From Solenopsis invicta (taxonomy: Eukaryota; Arthropoda; Insecta; Hymenoptera; Formicidae): a stretch of 64,000 nt of DNA. The stretch lies in contig NC_052679.1 of assembly GCF_016802725.1 (NCBI RefSeq), forward strand, positions 4,836,001 to 4,900,000, read 5' to 3'. Below, in pieces: positions 52,301 through 62,375 of the stretch (positions within the stretch are counted from its first letter, which is position 1; each line of letters begins with the position of its first letter). Under the pieces are notes generated by a model. It worked only from the letters and a program-made list of their open reading frames with translations, searched no databases and was not told the DNA's origin. Made by a program: the position numbers and the translations under genes.

Positions 52301-55300
52301 TCAATGTTATAAATCAATGATTACAAAACAGTTATTAAAATTAATAATTAACAATTAACTTTTTAATCAGCAATAGTTAATTATTTTCAATTGATTGAAT
52401 TAATCACAACTACATATAACCATTTTTTTATTTATTTTATTAATTAAAAATTTAATTGATTAATGCTTAAGACTTATTTACAGGCAACTTAAAAATCTTA
52501 ATCATTTATTATAATCAAGAATTAAATTTTGCTCAAATGCAGACAAAACGGATACTGCTTTAATTGCAATTTTGAAAAATTAAACATTTTTACATAAAGA
52601 TATTTGTGAATTATTATCCACCGTATTATCGTGAGAAAATGTAAATTCTCCGGTAAGCGTGAAGACGCGTTTATGAGCGTCGACGGAGTAACGGGTCGAT
52701 GATAGATTACGGTAATATACACGGGCAAACAGGACGAACGTTTTGCATTCTCTCCTCAGACGGGATGAAATCCTGCGGAATCAAAGGAGGGAGTCGAGCG
52801 TAGACGACGCAATCGCTTATCTCGATTCAATGGCCACTTACATCGACGAGCTGCGTAAGCTGCAGCGAGAGTTACGTCACATGATAAGGTAACAAATCTT
52901 CATAATGGAATTGTCTCTTCGTCTCGATTCGTAAAACAAGAGGGAATTTGCACAAATCCATCCACGCGAGATGAGTACACGGGATATTCGATAATTGCCA
53001 TTTTAATCAAAAAATTATTGATCTTTCGCTTCACAGTGGGACAATTATTTGCAAGAGAAACCTCTTCTTTGAAATTATTGGACGCACGATTAAGCGTAAT
53101 TTATTTTGAAGAACGTAGAGTTTCAGTCACGATCAGTATAATTAACTTATAATAATGTATACTCATGCTTTAATAGATTGCGTCCAATCAATGTTCTTAA
53201 CAACTTTTTTAATTCTTTTGTTTCTAATTCAGTAAAATTTAGTAATTCTTAAATTTTGTGTTTCAATGAAATTTAGCGATTTTGTTTCTAAATTTTGATT
53301 GTAATAGATTGTAATATGTCAAATTGGTTAATGTTTCAAATAATAAAACATAATTTCTCAACATTTCTATAAATCTCAATGAAATTTAGTAAATCTGTTT
53401 AACATGTTGATGCCAAGTAGATTGTACTCTTTACAATTTGTTAACAATGTTTTACAATATTTATTGTCAATGATGTTTCATGATTTTTAATGCTTTATAC
53501 TACGCGGAGAGAATTTTTTCTTAGAATTTAACATCAAAATCACGGTAGTCGTGGGATAATTATGGATTTTGAAGAATTTTATAATTTTGATAAAATTTGG
53601 TAAAATTTTAGTAAAATTTAATAAATCTGTTTTATATAATAATATAATCAATGTATAATATAATATAAAATAATTTGAATAAATTTTACTAAATTTCACT
53701 AAAATTATAGTAAAATTCTGCGAAGCCCATGTTGCCCCACGACTGCCATGATTTTGAAGACTAAATTCTGAAAGAAAATTCTTTCAGTGTACATTATTTA
53801 AAAAATGTATTCATTATCGCGCGGTGCAATTTTCGCCAGGGATTACGTCAATTCGACGTTACAAGACGCGAGCAACAAGGAAGTCGCGGGGATCGCTATC
53901 GTCGTTCTGGTCCTAGTGGTATCCCCCATCATCATCATACTGATGCGCAACGCCGTCGCCACCATTCAGGTTTGCACTCGGCGATTCAAAGCCGTCGATT
54001 TGATTTCCTTTCATACTTATACGCCACTCTCTTTCATACGTGACGCTCGCAATAATTTGTAACACAGAACGAGTAACGCGGAATTCAATTTTCATCGCAG
54101 ACTTTTTGACAAAACTTAGGAATTTTAGGATCTGATTTGTCATCAATTAGATTAGCTACCTCGGGAGTTCACGTCTTACTAAAATATCTGAGCAACAATT
54201 TACGACTTATAAGTGATCCATGACGAAAAACAAAGATACGAGAGTATTTTTTCAATTTAGAACAATGAATACGATGGATAGATTTGATGATTCTTTTTAT
54301 TAATCATTCGCAAATTGGATTCTAATTCACGACAATATGATTATTTCTGTCATTTGTCAAAACTAACTTTGCTCAAATGGAGAATTTACGGGAAAGGACA
54401 TGAGAAATTTTCGCGTTCATACGTTAATTACTTTGCATCGTGACGAATCCTATAGCTCAATTCCACGCTCCGAGGTCGTCGACGAACAAACATCGCGTTG
54501 CGTGACTGACACCTCAATAGAAAACCAGTTGTTGAAGTCTAGGTCGCGATGAGAGAAGTTTCAGCCTCTGAACAAAAGCGTTTTTATCGCTCGTAAAGCT
54601 TTCGTTCTATTTACCAGGAAAAATTAATAAGCGATATTAATCTATCGGTCGTCACTTGTTACTAATTATTTCTTCGCGAAGAAAATTTTTTTTTTTTCAC
54701 ACGAGAATCGAATTTTTTTGCAATGCTAATCTACTTCTTTTCATTTTAAATTTATATGTAAGCTATTTCGTCTTTGAGACATTGATTCTAGTACCTTAAT
54801 ACTTTAATTTTTCCACATTTTAAAATTCTTTCTTTATAGGTATTATAAGAGAGAATATCCTCGTTTTAATTAAAACAAGCACGCTAACTAATATAATCTA
54901 ACTACTATAAATCTTGATCGTTCATTATAATACGTTCAATTTGTTAATTACAGATGTACGCTGCAAATTTGGCTCAAAAGGCACGCGAACTCAAACGCGA
55001 AAAGAGGAAGAGCGACACATTGCTCTTCCAAATGCTTCCACCCAGCGTTGCCCAACAACTCAAGCAGACCCAGCAGGTCCAAGTTGTCTCGATTATTTTT
55101 CTCGAATAAATAATTTAGAAAAATTCAAGAATTTAATACGTATTTTTTTTACAAGACGCTTAATGCTCGATCGCGATCAAATGATTGTTAAGAACTTTAG
55201 ATGAATCTTTTTTAAATGAAGCTATATTTTAATCTTTGCAAATAAGTTTTTGGAATCGAGAAGTCTTTGATACCAACTCTGAAGTATCATTAAATACTCT

Positions 55301-57410
55301 GTCAATTTAAATTTTTCGCCAATTCGCGCTTTTTCTAGATGATTGATAGTAAAGAATAAAAGAAAACAAGTTTTTTTTCATTACCTGCAATCTATTCACT
55401 CTCCGTGATCGGTGGATTCATAAATTTGTCGTCCATCAGGTGCCAGCGGAGTATTACGAGGCGGTGACCGTCTACTTCAGCGATATAGTTGGCTTCACGG
55501 AGATCGCCGCGGAGAACACGCCTCTCGAGGTGCGTCCTCACCCGTTCTATTCTGATGGGAAATGATCGATCGATCCCGAAGCGAGTTTCCAAATTACATG
55601 GAAGCAGGATGCTCTTGCTCGTTGCCGCGGTGATGAAATCGCGTGCATACCATGCGAATTCCTATGGGACTCACGCAACGATTCCAAACCGACGCGTTGC
55701 AACTGATGATCTATCTTCCTACATATCATTTTCATCTTGTTTTTACTTTCATGACTTTACTACTTTTATGATTACTTATTTGTATGATTATGTTATTTCG
55801 ATCTTACCTGTGATTGATTTTCCGTTTTACGCGTGGAATACAATGGAATCACATCCAGATTTTTATTTGTGTAATACAGTGGGAATTTACGTTTCTTCCA
55901 GGTGGTAACGTTCCTTAACTCGATCTACAAGCTGTTCGACGCACGCATCGAGTGCTACGATGTCTACAAGGTGGAGACTATCGGGGACTCCTACATGGTC
56001 GCTTCCGGTCTACCCGTTAGAAATGGTAAAAGTACGAAACATCCCCCAGTTCTGCATGTTGTCTTGAAGCATGCTCGATGTTCGAACAGTGTGGCACTTT
56101 TCTTTTTGAATTCCTCATGAATATAAATTCCTGTCGAGGTTGGAAAAGTAAGGCGTTATATGTAGCACCGTTATCGTTACTTTTTTTCTGTCTGTAACGG
56201 TAACGTCGTTACATTTTTACAGTAACAAATTTTATCATTACTTTATAAGTATATAATACATGCTTATAGACTATGTTACAATTAACCAAAACCTAAAAAC
56301 TGTAGATATATTTGTATTGAACTGGTTAAATAGCGACATAGGCAACTAAATGCTACTCTTAAAAAAAAAAATCATCAAAATTTTATGAAAATGACAAAAA
56401 AAAATAACGAATTCTTACTCTTCAAGAAATGATAATGGCAACGCATTACTTTTAACTAAAGTAACGTTCTCAGTTCTAGTTCCTAGGTGATTAAATATAA
56501 ATATTTTCTTCTTGTATTCCATACCTCAGTGTTTCCTGTGTTTTCGTATTCGATTAACACATCTCTTCACTCGCAATTTCCTGTCCCTCTCAGGTGACAA
56601 GCACGTGTCGGAGATCGCCACGATGGCGTTGGACTTGCTGGCGGCTTCATCCGTATTCCAGGTGCCCAAACGTCCCGGCGAACGACTACAGATACGAAGC
56701 GGGGCCCACACCGGGCCCGTTGTAGCCGGTATCGTCGGCAGCAAGATGCCTCGTTACTGTCTCTTCGGCGATACCGTGAACACCGCGAGTCGCATGGAAT
56801 CGACCGGCGAAGGTATAAATAGCTAAAATAAAATTGAACTGTTAATAAAAATATTCTTCGCATCTTTTATTTCTCTTCTTCAAATCGATCACAGTATTAT
56901 CTGCTGACGTATTTAAACTTTTCGTTATATTTCAATATACTAATCAATTTTTTATGCTGTTTTATTTCAGCTCTGCGAATTCATATCAGCTTAGAGATGA
57001 AAAAAGCACTCGACGCGGTGGGCGGTTTCAAGATCGAGCATCGTGGCCTTGTTGACGTGAAGGTATTTTAGTCTTTTATATAAATTATTATAACATATTG
57101 ATTTTTCTCGTCAACCTATCGACACAATCTCCCATTTTACATATATGTACACTATTCTAAGAATAAAGAGATGTAAAATTACAATTAACAGACAATTTTT
57201 ATTGATTTCACTCGCTCTTTGAGTGTTTGAGTTATTCAAAAGTTTTATTTTCGCCTGCATTTTTCTCAGGGCAAGGGCCTCATGGACACGTACTGGTTAG
57301 AGTGCAAAGACGGCGGTATTGCACGCGCTGCCGAGCTCGACCTGCCGTCATTCTTCGAGGACGTGCGACCGGTCTTCATGCGGCGCTTGCGTGAAGAGGG
57401 TACTCTCTGA
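35607..57410 (+). CDS. NIT-domain membrane guanylate cyclase, 643 aa to the first stop
   Basis: Makes cGMP from GTP. Exons: 35607-35873, 41459-41556, 42457-42609, 51070-51195, 51314-51553, 52760-52888, 53840-53969, 54954-55076, 55440-55529, 55902-56025, 56594-56812, 56971-57062, 57270-57410; all phases agree. A basic cytosolic N-terminus is followed by membrane helix 1 (~51-72), a ~280-residue extracellular NIT-like helical region (VTIATDLGKMVTS..., ESLGIASVEGINYFGRG), membrane helix 2 (~353-375), a short dimerisation helix (LLFQMLPPSVAQQLK) and the cyclase domain (~425-610). Metal-binding Asp residues are present in FSDIVGFT and ETIGDSYM. The guanine-specifying Glu (KVETIGD) and Cys (CLFGDTVN) and the NTASRME motif are intact, so it should be active. 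No kinase-homology domain or natriuretic-receptor ectodomain. The exon before the first ATG is probably 28827-28846. The frame stays open past the TGA (see 57411-59657). Confidence 0.9.
36561..36618. repeat. AT microsatellite
   Basis: Nearly uninterrupted (AT)n of about 29 units with one CAC break, in intron 2 of the cyclase gene (counting the intron behind the 28827 exon as the first). Confidence 0.85.
37440..38420. repeat. AT-rich repeat block in a cyclase intron
   Basis: Low-complexity AT sequence with recurring AAGTACTTAAAAA and TTTAAATATT words. A weak inverted pair CTGTGAAAAATGATAC (near 37496) and ATTGTGAAAAATAATT (reverse complement, near 38085) suggests an old transposon. No ORF. 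Confidence 0.3.
43283..43363. repeat. CA microsatellite, ~40 units
   Basis: (CA)n with one AAA interruption near 43298. It is immediately downstream of AT-rich DNA carrying a Lys-rich minus-strand ORF that I do not call. Confidence 0.9.
43820..44340. promoter_or_regulatory. Intronic CpG island
   Basis: Dense CpG sequence (GCGCGCGCGCGCCTCG, GGCCGCCGCCGCAGCCGCC) in the middle of the large cyclase intron. No coding features. It could be an alternative promoter or enhancer for a shorter cyclase isoform made from the exons at 51070 onward. Confidence 0.3.
46333..46384. repeat. AAT-type simple repeat
   Basis: Interrupted (AAT)n followed by AGCTTTATTGAAGTGC. It resembles the tail of a non-LTR retroelement read on the minus strand, like the sequence at 52190-52255. 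Confidence 0.5.
46493..47028. mobile_element. Tc1/mariner-like non-autonomous element
   Basis: Termini CAGTACTCTCCATCAATTTG and, reverse complemented, CAGTGGCCTGCATAAGTTTG are both followed by GAAACA and flanked by TA on both sides (46491-46492, 47029-47030). The interior is AT-rich with no transposase. Confidence 0.65.
51770..52425. mobile_element. hAT-like MITE with an inserted retroelement tail
   Basis: The left side begins CAGTGTTGGGCATTAATCAA, a hAT-type terminus. The right side, around 52300-52415, matches it in inverted orientation through AATAATCAACTAAAAAGTTA / AATAATTAACTATTGCTGATTAAAAAGTTA-like sequence. The centre (about 52110-52255) carries TGATGCCTCATCTTTTGAGGTGCA and CAATAAAG(TTA)n, which look like a separate insertion. 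Confidence 0.45.
53498..53794. mobile_element. Foldback element directly upstream of a cyclase exon
   Basis: Arms of about 90 bp: GAGAATTTTTTCTTAGAATT...ATCACGGTAGTCGTGGGATA, and on the other strand AAGAATTTTCTTTCAGAATT...ATCATGGCAGTCGTGGGGCA. The right end lies about 45 nt before the exon at 53840. Confidence 0.6.
56135..56480. mobile_element. hAT-like MITE relic in a cyclase intron
   Basis: Left part GGTTGGAAAAGTAAGGCGTTA and GTTATCGTTAC. On the right, reverse complemented, GAACGTTACTTTAGTTAAAAGTAATGCGTTG. The internal GTAACGGTAACGTCGTTAC is typical of this class. It lies between exons 55902-56025 and 56594-56812. Confidence 0.4.
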
Positions 57411-57426
57411 TGCGAGCCGTACTCTC
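57396..57426 (+). promoter_or_regulatory. Potential RNA hairpin with the TGA in its loop
   Basis: GAGGGUAC (57396-57403) can pair with GUACUCUC (57419-57426) as 8 bp with one G-U. The 15-nt loop contains the UGA at 57408-57410. A competing smaller hairpin AGAG-GGTA-CTCT (57395-57406) is also possible. Confidence 0.35.
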
Positions 57427-59657
57427 GTCGAGACCTCTGGTACCTGAATCGGCGCCCGAACCCTTGCATCGTTCGACTGTCCCAGCCAAATTTGATTGAC
57501 CATCTGAAGCGACCGGGTCAGGGTCGCAAGAACCGCTTGTCCCATCCGAATCTGCACATCACTCCCATTAAAATCACGCCGCAGTCGCAGTCCAGCATCG
57601 AGTCCCAGGACTCGGGTACCTACGAGTGCACTCGCTCGACAACGCCCTGCCCACCGAGTTACTCGCCCGCGAGTCAACGTAGCCGTTACTCGCAGCCGAA
57701 TCTGCCGACCTTGCTGATCTCGTACGATCGGCGATCGGGCGGCTCACCGGACCGTCGCTACCGCATGTCGCAGCCGACTCTCAACTCCAGCCTGAGCGGT
57801 ATCAATTCGTTCAACTTTGGCATGCATCGCGGCAGCGGCGGCGGTCGCCTGTCCTACACTAGTCTACGTGCCACCTCGGGCGACAACAGTATCAACGAGG
57901 AGGAGAGACTGTCGACGCCAAACGTGCACGCCCTGGGTGGCAGCGGAAGTCCCCGTGGCAGTTTGACGATGGAGCGGAGCTCGTCGCGCCTGTCGCAACC
58001 GGATGTACGTCGATTCGCTCTTCGGCACGATAAGCGTGAGCGATTGTCACAGCCCACTCTCGTTACCGGCGATTACTATCCCGGCCGGACGCAGCAGCGA
58101 CTGTCTCAACCGTGCCTCAGCAGCGGCGGTATTAACATGCTTTCACCCTCGCCGCCACCCTACCCTCTCAAACATAAAAGATTCGGAACCGCCCTCCTGC
58201 AGGTAAGTCAACGCGATCGCTTATCGCAGCTGGACATCGGCGGCAAGTATCGAAACATCAAGAACGGTGGTAGCAGCAACGCCGCGCAGGTCAAGTTCAA
58301 TCGCGATCGGTTCTCGATACCGGAACTGGAGACGCAGAACGACCTGCGGCTGATGGCCGGTACGCCCAAACAGCGCTTCAGCCTGGACAGCCAGTTGGCG
58401 AAGCAGCGCTATAGCCTAGATAGCCAGGATAGCTGCAAGTCGCGACTGCTACCGATCGCCAGCTCGCCGATCTTCGAGCATCAGCAAATGAAGACCGAAG
58501 AGCTCACGGGATTGACATCTGACAAACTGAAGAGTCCCACCTGCGAGGTTCTGCAGAGCGTGATAGTCGCGAGCACGTCACCGATCTTCCCGCCCGGTGA
58601 GAGACGATTCCTTGCGCCGGACTTTCCATTCACGGGCAGAAAGACGTCGACGTCGCCGTCGCCGCCCAAATCGGAAACCAAACCCCTATTCGGGAAAATA
58701 GCAGGGCGCGGCGGCAAACCACCGCCGATTCCGGTCCGAGAGAGAATGTCGGTGCCGGAGATCAGAAACTCAAGCTTGCGCCGGCTGTTGGACCCGCCTG
58801 TCCGACAACGGCACAGTATCGCTGGCAATCTGAGACAATCGATGTTATCACCGTTGAAGCTAACGGAGTTCAGCACCAGCAGCAGGAAATCGCCGCGATA
58901 CTCGATTGACGATGCCCTCGAGAAACTGAAGAGGATCGAGAAGGAGGAAAATCGACGGAACCAGGAGACGAACGAGAACGAAAGCCAGGAAATCAAGGAA
59001 CAGGATCAGCAGCAACAAGAAAAGGAGACGAAGCACATCCAGCGACATTATTCGTACACATATGAAACGCCTGGTAGCGACGAGAGCAGCGTCTCGACGC
59101 TCGGCCGGCTAAGCGTGGGCGGCACGCCGAAGCGTAAGTTCCTTGAAAGCAATTTTGACGAAAACGAGCAGGTGATCACGACAGTAATCGAAACGGAGAT
59201 ACCGATGATCATGCCGAGCACGCCCGCCAAGTACGCGAGAAAGGTGCAGGCATACGCCCAAGTGAGCGAGACGCCCAAGTGGATTCGGAAATATCTGGAG
59301 AACGACAGTCCAAGAGTGATCAGAAAAATCTCTGACACCGGCAAAGAGCACTTCGTCAGGGTAAACCGCAGGAGCAGCCGCAGGAAGAGCTCGCTGGAGT
59401 CAATCGAAGCGGTAGCGAAGAAGCCCGAGGAGAAGGCCCGCTCCAAGTCCGCCAGCTGCGAAGAGAGGAGCTCCAAGGACAACACGGAGCAGAAAAGCGT
59501 GAAGGAGACTTACGTGAGGATCGTGCCGTCCAACAATGCCCAGCAGGAGAATAGATACGAGGTCGGCGTAGAGACCACCGTGACCCCGTGGACGAAGACC
59601 GACGGCCGGGGTCTCTACGGCGATGATACAGACACGGACGATTCCACATCGATTTAA
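57411..59657 (+). CDS. 748-codon in-frame extension behind the cyclase TGA
   Basis: The cyclase frame continues after TGA (57408-57410) with no stop until TAA at 59655-59657. The product is Ser/Arg/Pro-rich and predicted disordered. R-[LYMFH]-S motifs recur about sixteen times between 57474 and ~58910 (RLSQPNL, RLSHPNL, RYSQPNL, RMSQPTL, RLSTPNV, RLSQPDV, RLSQPTL, RLSQPCL, RFSIPEL, RFSLDSQ, RYSLDSQ, RMSVPEI, RHSIAGN, RYSIDDA), ten of them R-x-S-x-P. A proline-rich KPPPIPVRE, an acidic/Gln-rich stretch and RRSSRRKSSLE follow. The C-terminus is DDSTSI, a class I PDZ-ligand pattern. The first in-frame ATG is at 57765, after three motif copies, so a separate start is unlikely. Likely made by readthrough or RNA editing; the full product would be about 1392 residues. 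That the region codes is well supported; the mechanism is inferred. Confidence 0.7.
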   Translation, partial: CEPYSRRDLWYLNRRPNPCIVRLSQPNLIDHLKRPGQGRKNRLSHPNLHITPIKITPQSQSSIESQDSGTYECTRSTTPCPPSYSPASQRSRYSQPNLPTLLISYDRRSGGSPDRRYRMSQPTLNSSLSGINSFNFGMHRGSGGGRLSYTSLRATSGDNSINEEERLSTPNVHALGGSGSPRGSLTMERSSSRLSQPDVRRFALRHDKRERLSQPTLVTGDYYPGRTQQRLSQPCLSSGGINMLSPSPPPYPLKHKRFGTALLQVSQRDRLSQLDIGGKYRNIKNGGSSNAAQVKFNRDRFSIPELETQNDLRLMAGTPKQRFSLDSQLAKQRYSLDSQDSCKSRLLPIASSPIFEHQQMKTEELTGLTSDKLKSPTCEVLQSVIVASTSPIFPPGERRFLAPDFPFTGRKTSTSPSPPKSETKPLFGKIAGRGGKPPPIPVRERMSVPEIRNSSLRRLLDPPVRQRHSIAGNLRQSMLSPLKLTEFSTSSRKSPRYSIDDALEKLKRIEKEENRRNQETNENESQEIKEQDQQQQEKETKHIQRHYSYTYETPGSDESSVSTLGRLSVGGTPKRKFLESNFDENEQVITTVIETEIPMIMPSTPAKYARKVQAYAQVSETPKWIRKYLENDSPRVIRKISDTGKEHFVRVNRRSSRRKSSLESIEAVAKKPEEKARSKSASCEERSSKDNTEQKSVKETYVRIVPSNNAQQENRYEVGVETTVTPWTKTDGRGLYGDDTDTDDSTSI

Positions 59658-62215
59658 ACAAATGGAGAAAGTTTCACATATTATCTATAGGATGATCGAA
59701 TTCGATCCCTCTGATTGCTCTGATTGCTAAGCTGCCGATCTGGCGTGATCAATCTTGAAAAAACGAAAAGAATTTATTATTAATTATTTCGACAAATGGG
59801 ACAAAGCATAAACACAGAAAATATATTGCAGTCATCTCTTACTGATTTTCTCGAGCAAACTACTTAAGAAAATGTCAATAGCAATTTACATTGCTGTAAA
59901 AATTTGGATTAATGAACGAAAATGATCAGAGCTATCAAATTATGAAAGTATCAGCCTTTACAATTTCGAATGAATACGTTTCGATTTCCATAGCACACTG
60001 GCCATTGCTATTTTCACAAATATATCTATTTGAACGATTAATCAAATAACGGAATTGATATCAATTTGTTAATTATTCGACAAATGTATTTAACAAAAAT
60101 TTTGAAAAAAATTTTAGAAAAAAATCATTCATCAACATTGATATCAGCGCCTTGAATTTTCGGTTTGAGAATTTCCGACTATAAATAAAATACGCAATAT
60201 ATATTTTAACGAGAAATCAACAGTCGGAACATTGTTGTTATGTAAAATATTTGCATGACGAGAGTTTTCTAATTTAAATTTAAATTTATCTAACTATATT
60301 ACATAAGAGAATTAATGAGAGAATATATATACGCTGCGTGTACCTCGAATCAGTGAAACGAGAGCAACACAAGTCAGCCACGCGATCAAGGCAGACACGA
60401 GGGAGATCGACACAAAAAAAAAAAAAACGCAAAATGATCTCGAACAAAAATCTCGGATATTTTGTACTTAAATACGCTACATTCGACATCTCGTCCAGCG
60501 GGATGAGCCGGAAGATGAAAGCCGAATGTAGATACCTATTTTTGCACGAACAAAGAGGACCACGATACACGCGATAATCCGCATGCATTCAGCCTAAATA
60601 ATACTCAGATTTGTGCTTTACTGACCTTCCAAAATGATTTCTGCTTTGTATATATCTCGAATGTCCAAGGAGGAAACCAGGAAGGATATAAGGACGATTG
60701 GAGACTCGCGATACTGAAAAAAAAAAAACGCGATACTGAAAACCTTTTGATCCTCAACAAAGTTACACAATACGAAGATCGTTGGATCTCGGGTTTTCGA
60801 TCGAATTTTCAAACAATTGTGAGACCATTCGATCGTTCTACATACAATGTGTATTTTGTGCGCTATTTTTATCAAGCTTGTTGGGATGTAGGAACTAAGT
60901 ATAAAGATAGTCACCTTGTACATACATCGATGGTGAGTTATATTATACTGCTGGATGTCGACCGTTGCATTGTTACAGAATTTGCGAGATCGTTTAATGT
61001 TCTTGAACGTACATTTCTTATTGAGAGGATATTTTTCGTTTGCAAAAACTGTGCCAGATCTCCGCGATTACATCGCACTATTAATCGTGAAATCAATTTA
61101 TTTAAGGTAATGTGCAACGCGCGTGAATGTATGTTCGTTTTTGATGATACTAGTCATTAACACCATTTTATGAACAATCGGATATATATAGGGTGCCTTT
61201 GATCAATTACGTTTGCAAAGATTTAATTACAATAATTATTAATAAAAAGAATAGAATATTTTTCTGGCATTTACGATTTTTTAATCCAAGAAATTATACT
61301 ATTTCATTATTTTTAAATCAATTATTAAATATTGTTTAACAATCCATAAAGTGCTTCTTTAAACAATTTTTTTTATATCTCGGAGTTTTTAATTTAATCT
61401 GATTTTTACTTTTAGTTTTACTCAATCTTTAGTTATATATCATTTTCAAACAGTTAAAGAAATTTGAAGGGAAAACGATTTTAATATGTTAAGCATTATG
61501 ACTTTTCCTATTTATTTATGTAATACATTTATAATCTATTAGAATTTTAACTATTTTTTTATTATTTGACTTTATGTTCAAGTAATATTTTTCTGCTCAA
61601 TTATCAATGTCTATCTTCTGTTTATAAAAAAATATTAGAAATACATTATACTTAAGCGCCCCGTATGTATACATGTGTAATCTATCCGCGGATATTCCGA
61701 TACAAACGCGAATGTATATGTGAACGTTGAGTAGCCATTCTTTCCTTTAGCAGTATGTCATTTTACTCCTATATACATATGCTACATGTACGACATTTAA
61801 TACATGAGTAAAGATGTCAAATATTAGTCGAAATATACATAGAATATATTATACCTTGTAAAAAATGTGCCCTCTGTGTACATCCGATTATATATAGATC
61901 AAAATATATAATCCATTGTTATAGCCTGAAAGAATTCTTCAACTCCTTCAATCATATGATTTACTTTTTAAATTGCTTTGCATGTGTTGTCAAAATTCTT
62001 TATATGTTATATAATTTGCTTATTATCCAGTTGCTTTTCTTAAAATTAATCAAGACGTCTTCTCATCTTTACCTTCTGAAAATTATCATGCTTTATTATA
62101 AAACAATATTCCAAAGAAAGATACAATGACATTGTAAAAATTTCTTTTTACATTTAAATTATTATAGGATCTTTCTTCACAAGAAGTCATAAATAGAATA
62201 CAAACGGTTGTCTAT

Positions 62216-62366
62216 GGGTGCAGTCATTTGAAGCTACAAAATGCTTCGAAGCATCAAATATTGAATATTGAATATTGAATATTGAATATTGATTGATCAA
62301 TCACAACAAAGAATTTTACAAATTGACAATTCAATGCTTCAAAGCATTTGTAGCGTCACTGCACCC
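62216..62366. mobile_element. MITE with internal 7-bp tandem repeat
   Basis: Termini GGGTGCAGTCATTTGAAGCT and (reverse complement) GGGTGCAGTGACGCTACAAA, extending through ATGCTTCGAAGCAT / ATGCTTTGAAGCAT for about 38 bp. A TTGAATA tandem repeat of about five units follows the left arm. Confidence 0.65.
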
Positions 62367-62375
62367 TGAGTAATA

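Noticed and set aside
57388..57400. Alternative donors (C|GTGAAG, G|GTACTC) at the end of the catalytic exon
   Set aside because: They are in phase 1 and do not join in frame to the plausible acceptor at 57486; that join soon meets a stop.
57408..57410. TGA read as selenocysteine
   Set aside because: Selenoprotein machinery is known to be lost in the Hymenoptera studied, and I saw no convincing SECIS element. It is not excluded if the species is not hymenopteran.
57062..57486. Splicing of exon 12 directly to CAG|CCA at 57486 to avoid the TGA
   Set aside because: It is in frame, but it would delete the conserved last part of the cyclase fold (GKGLMDTYWLE), so it is unlikely as the main form. 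Junction reads could still show it.
57411..59657. A separate downstream gene or cistron starting inside the open frame
   Set aside because: The first in-frame ATG is at 57765, after three copies of the repeated motif. The frame is identical to the cyclase frame, and the gap is zero bases.
60747..61160. 137-codon plus-strand ORF downstream of the cyclase
   Set aside because: No domain, no upstream promoter and AT-driven composition. Probably 3'UTR or intergenic.
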